Shown here in pieces: positions 55,808 to 64,000 of a stretch of DNA of 64,000 nucleotides (position 1 is the stretch's first letter; every line of letters starts with the position of its first letter). Made by a program: the position numbers and the translations under genes. The stretch covers positions 128,859 to 192,858 of the forward strand of contig JAAAXW010000014.1 of the NCBI GenBank assembly GCA_015680625.1, given 5' to 3'. The DNA comes from Mortierella hygrophila (Eukaryota > Mortierellomycota > Mortierellomycetes > Mortierellales > Mortierellaceae). The notes under the pieces are model-generated. The model did not search any database. It saw nothing but the letters and a program-made list of their open reading frames with translations, and was not told the DNA's origin.

Positions 55808-57894
55808 TGTGGGTAGGTTTAGGTGTCGGTGGGAGGGGTGGGTGGATAGAAGGGTTTAATGGGGTTTGGTAGGTTGGCTGTTGTAAGGGTACACTAGGAG
55901 AGTAGCTGAAGAAGGAGGATGACGAGGCTGACAAGGAATGAAAGTAGGAAGGAGAGAAGAAGAAAAAAGGAGATCGAAGATATAAAGAATGACAAATTGA
56001 AGAACCGAATAAGTCTAAAAAAGCCTAGAGGAAGAGAAAGAGAGAGAGGTAAAAAGGAATGGGCGAATTATGGATGATGGATGAGGAGGAGCAGAGGAAA
56101 CAGAAGAAAAGAAGAAGAGGGGCTGGGGATCTGTCAAGGATGTGTTCTAGGAAAGAGGAGGAAAGGGAGGAAGAAGGAGGTATTTATTTTTGTGCCAGAG
56201 CGGATGGGGATGTGGTACCTGAGGTGGTGGGATGAACAAGGAAGGGCGAAAGAAAAGAAAAGAGAGGGAAAGCGGCAAGTGCCTGAACAAAGAAGGAGTG
56301 TTTATAGTAAGCAGAAGGGCAAAGGGCAAAGTGTAGCAGATCTAAAGGAGAAGGTCCTTTTGAATGAAGGGTATGTGTACTCACAAAACACAAAAACACA
56401 CACACCTTCCCATGTCTCTCCATTCTTTCCGTTTGTTGTTTCGCCACAAGCATCGAACTCTCTCTCTTTTGGAAGGACGGTTGGGCAGGCTAGGATTGAA
56501 CAAAAATATGCGAAGAGGCTTTGCTTTGCTTTGTATACATTTTCCATTCCTCGCTCTCCCAAATAGCCATTGTAATAAAGGGCTAAATGGTGCACGAAGT
56601 AAGCCCTTGATAATCCATGAATATGGACATGGAGAGATAAAAGCAAGGAGGTGCCTTGTTATGTGGCCCCGCCATCGTTACAGAAGCAAGAAAGGAAAAC
56701 CAAAGGGGGTTCTCGAAAGGATAATTGATTCGTGAGAGTGGCGAGAGCCACAACAACAACTGCAACAACCAACAACCCATCTCCGTGCCTCCCTTCTATT
56801 CAAGGTCCCATCATCAATCATTGATTCGTTTCGCAAAATTCAATGCAAAAAAGCAAGCCAAGAATCTATCTCTTCTCTATTTGTCAAAATCAATGGATCT
56901 TGACGCGTGGTTTTTCAACGATGTTAAAAGCCATGCATGTGTGGTTGCAGTTGAGAATATTGCATAAACAAATGAAGAGAGGGAGACGCACAAGCAGTGT
57001 AATTGGGTGTGCGATTTAGTCCTATTTCCTAACCGCTAAAAAAAAGGCAAAGGACACCATGCATAAAGCTTCTGCAGGGACGTAAGTCATATACAAAGCA
57101 AAAAGCGAAATGGCGCAAAAGCCGAGTTGTGCACAGACAAAGCAAGCAAGAGAGAAGGAAGGTAAGAAAGCGCTCAGCACTGACTTTGTGCGCCGCGCAC
57201 GGATCAAATACCAAAAAAATGCGGGGTTGAGTCAATTCAAAGGCCCCTCCCAAGAAAAAGAGAGAGAGCCCTCCCACCCTCTTTCATGAACCCAATGGAC
57301 GCCAGCTTCTGTTTTTTGGTCAGACGAGCAACTCCTGTCCCTTTTGGTGTGGGTTAACGCGTATCTACTGCTTCAGACGGAAAGGATGTCCACTAAAAGG
57401 GGGGGTGAGGTGACTTTTCTTGACGGAGGAGAACACTCTTAAAACTGACAAAATCCACGGGGTGGTTGTGTGGTCCGCTTGACGTCTCTTTGTTTGTAGG
57501 CGCTTTTGCCTCTTAAGTGTTGCAAAATAACCCCTCAGGCTAATAAGGGGAGGAGAAGGAGGAGAAGAAGAGAGAAAGTTTACGGGTCGGTCTCCGATCT
57601 CTTTTAGACGACAGGTAGAGAGAAAGAGAGAGAGAGAAAGAGGGAGGCCTGGCCCACTCCACGACGGACCATGCACGCGACTAAATGACAGAACGGTGCA
57701 GCTACCATCACGCGAGCCTTTTGCCAGTCTGCCTCGCGGAAACGAACATCCATCGTAAGTATGTATGTTGTTGTTTTACTGAGTGTTTATTTACAAGGTA
57801 ATACATGTGCTTTTTGGGAGTGTGTCTATTCTTGGTTGAGTGAGTTTTTCGCGTTTGTTGGCCCCTTATCTATGCGCTAGTTCTATCGCCGTAC
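55808..57894. other. 2.1 kb spacer upstream of LPMO-like copy 2
   Basis: 55900-56330 is strongly purine-rich on the + strand, giving a pyrimidine-rich leader for the leftward gene. The rest holds nothing recognised and forms the 3' flank of the PLC-like gene. Confidence 0.55.
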
Positions 57895-59827
57895 TTACAA
57901 TGCAAAGACAGCTGCGGCAGCAGCCAGACTAGCAATCACCGAAGAAGCGCCAACAATCGTTCCAGCGGCAGTGCTACTTTTAGTTCCAGCGGCAGGGGTA
58001 GCTGCTTGACCGTTCCAGGTGACCCCGTTCAACTGGGCGACAGTTTGGAGGAGAGATCCCTGTTCATAAAAGTCGACGGCAACAAAGTTGGGGATCTTGT
58101 TGAAGGTTTGAGTGCATTTGTTGGCGTGCGAGACCAGGTCGGCTCCGTTTGTCTGTGCTGCGATTGATGATTGAGGGATGTCGATTGTTTGGTTGCTCAA
58201 TGTCATTTGACCCGAAATAAAGTGGTTCATCACATACATCTACAAGTTGAAGGGGCAAAGAGAGCAAGATGTTAGTTTTTGTTTCTTGGATGGGGTACAA
58301 GTCAATGTCATTAGTAACACAGGCGAACTGGTACAAAAAAAAAGAAGAGTAATGAAACTTACTCCACGCTCCTGGTCCTTTGGACGGTCGATGGTGCATG
58401 GGTATTCGGACCCCTTGGTGATCTGCCAAGGCGTCTCAAAGATGAAGTCGTACTCTGCCATCAACCTATTATCCAAAGACGAATGAATAATCGTTAGGGG
58501 AAGAGTTCACAGAAACACAAAGCGTCAAATGGCCTCAAGCTATAGTAACGGGAAAGTTGTGTACCATGGGACGCTGGCATCGGCACCACCGTCGACAAAG
58601 TTCAGAAGTCGCTTCTTGCTAGCAATCATGCTAGCGAGAGTAGGCCATGTGGTGTTTCCTGTTGCCTGGGTATAAAGATAAGAAGTCATTCCTGCGGCTT
58701 GATACACAGTCTAATGGTTAAAATTGATGAAAGGATGGGTTGTTAGTCTGGCTGAAAGCACGCTTGCTGGCCCAATGCTTCTTTGTTCCTCAAAAAACAA
58801 CTGTCCTGTCCCTGAAATGCATTTGCGTACCTGGAAGCGAGCGGGTGTGAGGTTGGCAGCGTTCTCCCAGAAGATCGAGATGACCTATGTGGATGTCAAT
58901 CGGGTAATTTTTGGAAAATAATGAAGAGGAACGTTAGTCGACCTGCATGAGGAGAATTGCGTTTCATTTAAGATCGATATTAGGGAAAAGGCAATTTTCC
59001 TGTCTGGTATGCATTGCTGACGGTTGGTTGGTTGGCTTCTTTGATTGCTTCCTTGTTTCCATTGCTTCAAGGGATGAAGGATGTAATTACCTCGTTAGGG
59101 TTCGCGTCCATGAATGTCTTGAACTGTCCAAGGACTGTAGACAATGGGCCCGCATCGAGCAGGCTGCCTATGTACAGATAACAGGGTATGGTTGTGCGTT
59201 TAGTAAGCGAGTGACGATGACTAGTGCTGTCGCTATTTTTGCAAAGGTGACTGTACCGGGGAGTACACAAGAACAAAGAAAAGTGCGAACAGAAACAAAG
59301 ACAGAAGGAAAGAGGAGGCAGTGTTGGGCTTTGATCGTATTATCATACCCCCGTTCACACTCCTCCATCAATCTCTCAAAAAAGAAGGGCGCATAAACAC
59401 CCCTCCACCCTGCAAGCACACAGCCCCAACGACGCCACGCCCCTCTTCTTATCATTCCTCTCTCCTCAGATTCACCACGGGTAAACCAATTGCCCTTCTC
59501 ATCCAAACAAGAAAACAAAAAGGACTTACAGTACGAGTGGCACAACTCGATATCATTAGTAGCGCCCGAGGGGGGGTTATAGGCGTCAAGCATGAAAGCG
59601 CGGATGCCGTCTTTGAGCTGTGTGGGGATATCGTTGTCTTGGTTGGCGGCCAGAGCGCCGGGAGGAGTATAGGCAAAGGCGTTGTGGGTGGTGGCGTAAG
59701 CGACTTGGTCGTATGTCTTTGCGCAGAGGTCTGCGTAGCCGTTGCAGAGTTGTTGAGCCTCTGCGCCGTTGAGGAGGAGGGTTGAGGCGACGAGTGCGAC
59801 TGCTGAGGAGATGAATGTGAATCTCAT
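57895..59827 (-). CDS. GPI-anchored PLC-like phosphodiesterase (6 exons, 340 aa)
   Basis: Exons, minus strand: 59827-59530, 59167-59091, 58884-58831, 58710-58565, 58465-58363 and 58239-57895; the total is 1023 nt, all GT-AG. Signal peptide about 1-24 (ending GAEA). The fold is the PI-PLC X type: TTHNAFAY with His48, RAFMLDAY with Arg76 and Asp81, and LCHSYC with His97 match the two catalytic histidines and nearby residues of bacterial-type PI-PLC. Later blocks are FKTFMDANPNEVISIFWEN, VDGGADASVPWLMAEYDF and FETPW. The C-terminus is small-residue-rich and ends in a hydrophobic stretch (SSVIASLAAAAAVFAL), as in GPI-anchored wall or membrane proteins. Such fungal PLC-like proteins are common at the cell surface; their substrate is mostly unknown. 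No EF-hand, Y or C2 domain, so it is not a eukaryotic signalling PLC. The 362-nt first intron is the longest. A purine-rich + strand above the start is the leader. Confidence 0.9.
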
Positions 59828-61021
59828 GGTTGATTAGCACTATATGGATGAATGAACGAATGAGGATGAGGGTGGTGAATGAACAGAGTGAGGAAGGAAA
59901 GTGAAGTAAGAGGGGCGTGGAGAAGTGTTTGAGAAGTGGAAGGAAAAAAGAGAGAGATAAGGAAGAAAGGAAGAAAGAAACAACGTCTAAGTGGAATAGT
60001 GAAATGAAATGTCAAGTAAATAACAAATTGGTGTGGGCTGTGGAGTAGAATGTCGTGTCTGTCAGGTCCCATTCGCCGGTCTCGCCACACTCTCACTCTC
60101 ACATTTCAGGGACCACAAGGTGCACACACACAAACAAACATGACATATGGCATGACACGGACATGGACAATGAGAGGTTCCCTTCTCTCTCTCTTCCTCG
60201 TTCGATAAGGGGAAAAACGAAGGAGACAGCAGACACTCCCACCACAGCCCTCATGACGGAAAAATAAAGGGGAGGACAACTATCTCCTATTCCTCTAGTC
60301 TATCACTCATCCATATTCGTATCGGCAATTGACCAGACTGGCAGTGTTGACAAGCTGGATGGCTGATTATGACAGGGCCACTTTACAGCACACCCTTGGG
60401 GCTAACGTTCTTCTGCTAGTCTCACCTGTACCGGTACATGAGCAACTCACCCAGGGTTCACATTATTTTTCTAGTGTTTGTGTGGTGCCCAGGCCATTTA
60501 TTACGAATCGCACATTTTATGATTCAAAAATAGATCACAGCAATAATGTTACACAGCCAGCGAAGGGTATTCACCCGGTAGGAGAGACCTGATAGAATGG
60601 TCAGCACTTTGGTGTAGCTCTCCCTCTCCCCTTGCTGTTTAGCACGTCAATAGGCCAAGCGTAGTTCATGAATCTATCTTTAACAGTATAAGAAGCATTG
60701 GAGGGAGGCATTGGCAATTAGCATTAGCGTTCGCTCGTTTGTTCGACAAATAGACAGAAATGAAAGGAGAATATGCATGAAATATCATCAGACCCTGACC
60801 GTTTCAATCAGCTCACTAATGGTTCCTTAAAACTACTTTTCCCGTCTGGGACCTGGCGCAAATCCTTCACGTCTTTCTGGATAAGAAAATACCAACGAAC
60901 AAAACAAATATTCTTGCACCGCAGCAAAGCGAACGCTAGCATGGCGCATTTTTACATTGACAAAAGATTGACTCTACACCGACCACATGCCTCAAAAAAA
61001 TCCATCAAAAAACAAAAAATC
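59828..61021. other. Spacer between PLC-like gene and tRNA
   Basis: Lower part (to about 60000) is the purine-rich upstream region of the PLC-like gene. The remainder holds no recognised gene. A short T run on the minus strand (61014-61019) serves the tRNA. Confidence 0.6.
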
Positions 61022-61094
61022 TGCTCTCAGACGGGTTCGAACCGCCGATCTTCACTTAGTAAGAGTGACGCGCTAACCACTACGCTATGGGAGC
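61022..61094 (-). tRNA. tRNA-Val (anticodon UAC), slightly irregular
   Basis: On the minus strand a 73-nt cloverleaf can be drawn: acceptor GCTCCCA/TGAGAGC with discriminator A, D arm GCGTAGTGGTTAGCGC, anticodon stem TCACT/AGTGA around loop CTTACTA (anticodon TAC), variable loop of 5, and T arm GGCGG-TTCGAAC-CCGTC. A T6 run two bases downstream is a good Pol III terminator. Oddities are one C-A mismatch in the acceptor stem and T instead of a purine at position 37. There is no intron. Confidence 0.8.
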
Positions 61095-64000
61095 TTGTGA
61101 CTGACTGAAACCAATCAGTCTCTACGAATATAATTTACAGGAGTAATAACGTTCACAATGACTAAGGTCACGTGCTGCACGTGACTTAGAAAGGTTTTGA
61201 TTGGCTGGAATTGGGTTTGCCTCCGCTTTGCACATTGCGGCACACTCGTGCCCGAACAATGAAGGATATGGGCTCTCAAAGAAGTATCCAAGGCGGCAGC
61301 CCTGCTCGATGAGCTGAGTTTTTGTCTTGATGTCAAGGATTCCGTTTGTAGCCTTACCAAGACCTCCTGACGAAGACCTGAGTCCATAAATCTCAACAAT
61401 TTTTTTTTCTCTCATTTGTTGTAACCAAGCCAGGAAAAAATTACAAATAAAAATTTCAGCTAGTCGCATCGAGAAAATACATGGCCTTTTTTCATTTTTC
61501 TTCAAAACGCCAAAAGCCGCCTGTATGTAGTCCTCCCCTCTTGCTTCCTTCCACTCTCCAGAGCATAGAACAGAAGTAAACCAAAGAAGAAGAAAAAAGG
61601 ACAAAAGGTTTGTTCTTTACACGAGAAACGATAAAACGCAAAGGGTATTTTCTCGTTTTATTTCCTATCCCCCTTCTTTCATTCATTTTACTGTTGTTTG
61701 TGCGCGATGAGAAAAAAAGAATGGCGTTTCATGTTTTGGAATGAAAAAAACAAAAAGAACGGCAACACTCATCATTATCCTACACTCACCACAAAAGACC
61801 CTCCACAAATGAAGTAAGCGGGTCAACGGGAATCGGTCTAACGGCTGAAAAGTAGGTAATTTCATTTTTAATTTAGCGTGTAGGCGCAAACTAATAGGGA
61901 TAGGGAATGGTTGAGTTAGCGTGGGGACGGATTGGTGAGAACCTTGACTTGTACCTCTCCAATATTTTAATTGTTGCGAATGAAGAAGGGATACGGGAGT
62001 AGAGGAGGAGGGCAGACAGCAGAGGATAGGTGGAGAGACGCGAAAAAGGTTATTTTTCCAAAGAGCAAAAAAGGGTTGAGTGGTCAATGGTGAAGAGATC
62101 TGTCGTGATAAATTGAAGGGGGGAAGGAGCCACAGTGGAGAAAGAAGGAGAGGGACAGGAAGGGATAAAGAAAGATGCTCTCAAGCTTTTGCATGTGCCG
62201 GGTACCCTTTCTACTCCTGCTAGATGAAAAAAGAGTGGCTAGTGGGCATGAGAGACGTGATGGAGTGGACCCATCTCTTTGTTGAACGAAGGTGAGATAA
62301 AGGAGGTCAAGGAGAGGAGATCCTTGTTCGTGTGTGTGTGTCTGCTCTTGCAGTTGTCGACTTCCGAAGTGTAGTTCATCTTACATCTCGTACATTGTTC
62401 ACACCTCCTTTGTCTTTGTCTTTGTCTTTGTCGTTGTTTTGTGCCAGGGATTCGCAACTTTGTCTCCGTCGGACAAACATGATGAAAATGCAAACGAGAG
62501 ATGTAGTACTAGGGAATTGGGAACTCGCCTTTTTCACTGGACGAGACATACAACATGCGAAGGTGTCATTGGTTTTCATTCTGTTTGGTTCTCCTTGTTT
62601 TCTTTGCTACCGTCGTTGTTGTTGTTTTGTTATTTCGGATAATGACAACAACAAAGAAAAAGTCATTGTCAAATAAAGTTGGGTCCAAACGGTGTTCAGG
62701 AACGGGGTTTCTTACTAAAAAACCAGCGGACACGGAAAACAACAAACGACAATCGAAGAAACAAAGGGCCTCACTCTCTGTGCTGTTTCCATGTTGATTG
62801 GCATACGCGCTCGATTAAAAAGCGATGGGGGTACCTGGCGGGTTGGGATGCCCACGTCCAATACCATTACCAGAATGGTTCTGTAATGGTTAGTTAGACT
62901 GTGATTGCATCATAGGTTTTCAATCACATTTTTCACTTCCAAGCTAACATGAAGAGAGAGTTATGGTTTCCCTCATTCCGTTGGTCGTTGGTGTTCAAAA
63001 CACGACAAAAAAAAGGTTTCCCTGCTGCCAATGGTCTAATCTGCCCGCTTTGATTGCTCAAAAAGATACAGACGGACAGAGTGAGGGAAGTGTAAGTGGA
63101 TGGACGGGGTGGACGGAGGATGAAGAGCAAGTGAGGAGAAAAAAAAAATAACAAAATGCGAGAGCCCTTCTTTTTTCTCCAATCTTTGCACGTTCTTCAC
63201 ACCTCTGCAGAGTGTAAGATGGATGTAGGCCCTCTTAGGGATGCATGTCGACATTTGTCTAAGGGTTGGTTGCAAATGTTGTGTTGGCTCATAAGCGGGT
63301 ACTAGCCCATGTACTACCAATCAGTCCGCCTTGCTCTCTCTCTCACACACTGTTTTACATCAATCTCTACGGCTCTTTTTGCCCTTTTTCCTTCTTCGAC
63401 TCAGATAGGCAGGCAGGCGTAGAGGTGGATGCACAAGACGAAGCGCCGACCTTGAGCGTCTTCGTTTTTTTTCTCACCACGGATTTCCGAGCAAAGAGAG
63501 CCTTTTCTTTTCGGGATTTCTTGTTGTTCTGAGTTGGGATATGGGTTAGGTGTAACAGTTAAAGAAGGCGGGGTCCCCACCTACCGATACCGACCATTGG
63601 CCTTTGCTTCTCTACAGTTTGGTGCTTTCTACCGGTTGTGGTTGGCCTGGTTTCTGCACAAGTTGGAACTAAAAAGTGGGCGCGGGGAAGAAAAAAAAAA
63701 ATGAACCTACGGAAAAAAAAAAAGAGTTTCTTCCTCTATACGAGTGGATAGGGGTAAGGTGGAGGTGGGGCGTGGTGGCCAAGGGTTGAGTTGGAACTTG
63801 TCAGTTATTTCTGAACTCCGGGGACGACTGCATGGGGGATGCACGTTTTTTGATTCCCCTTGCTGGTCACTTGAGAAAAGGTTGTTGGTCAGGCACAATA
63901 GTAAACTGGCAGTAGGGGAGGAAGATGAAGGCAGGGGTCTGGATGCGAAGGAGGATTTGCAGGAGTGGTAAGAGACAAGGTAGTGAGTGCGTCCGCCTGG
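61095..64000. other. 2.9 kb right flank without recognised genes
   Basis: No supported coding region. Contains TTGTCT-type repeats near 62406-62440, A/T-rich stretches, and short open frames without family likeness. The flanking gene to the right is outside the window. Confidence 0.5.

Overview
The window looks like nuclear DNA of a filamentous fungus, most likely an early-diverging one of the Mucoromycota/Mortierellomycotina type. The evidence is short GT-AG introns, coding exons rich in G/C at third positions inside A/T-rich spacers, many poly-Q, poly-S and poly-T runs, a SERCA-type calcium pump, and cell-wall genes typical of fungi. Assignment to Mortierellomycotina is an inference from protein style, not a proof. 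No mobile element, CRISPR array or rRNA was recognised. One tRNA is present.

Layout. Positions 1-3040 are a gene-poor flank; the purine-rich + strand suggests the promoter of a leftward gene outside the window. 3041-7033 (-) is a 4-exon SERCA Ca2+-ATPase. 8222-10403 (-) is a 5-exon anillin/Bud4-like protein with a C2-like region and a PH domain. After a 4.4 kb pyrimidine-rich spacer come three rightward genes: an F-box/LRR-like protein (14806-17700), a candidate TEN1 telomere protein (18062-19158) and an RTT109 histone acetyltransferase (19493-21631). A Cps1/hyaluronan-synthase-like GT2 enzyme (21802-23589, -) converges on RTT109. A 5.7 kb spacer follows, then a 5-exon tetraspanin (29272-32102, +), a small predicted mitochondrial protein (32761-33006, -) and a membrane-tethered GH17 glucanase (34423-37238, -).

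The most unusual part is 39.5-47.2 kb. It holds three tandem, same-strand paralogues of a cysteine/histidine-rich family that I cannot assign to a known one. The first copy is a pseudogene with no visible start codon, three in-frame stops and an internal deletion. The other two (722 and 822 aa) look intact. All share one phase-0 intron, a GRF-like Cys/His N-terminal block, a nearly invariant His-rich block and a RING-like C-terminus that ends before the last cysteine pair.

To the right are two paralogous secreted proteins (49257-49943 and 54922-55807, both -) that begin with histidine after signal cleavage and end like lytic polysaccharide monooxygenases (LPMOs), then a GPI-anchored PLC-like phosphodiesterase (57895-59827, -) and a tRNA with a UAC anticodon (61022-61094, -). 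The rest is spacer.

Themes. Several genes act at the cell surface or wall: GT2, GH17, LPMO-like pair, PLC-like, tetraspanin. Two adjacent genes act in chromosome-end or chromatin replication: TEN1 and RTT109. Most genes are preceded by a pyrimidine-rich tract on the coding strand, which seems to be a promoter/leader habit here. Exon joins were worked out by eye from splice consensus, reading frame and protein continuity; all totals given are multiples of three.
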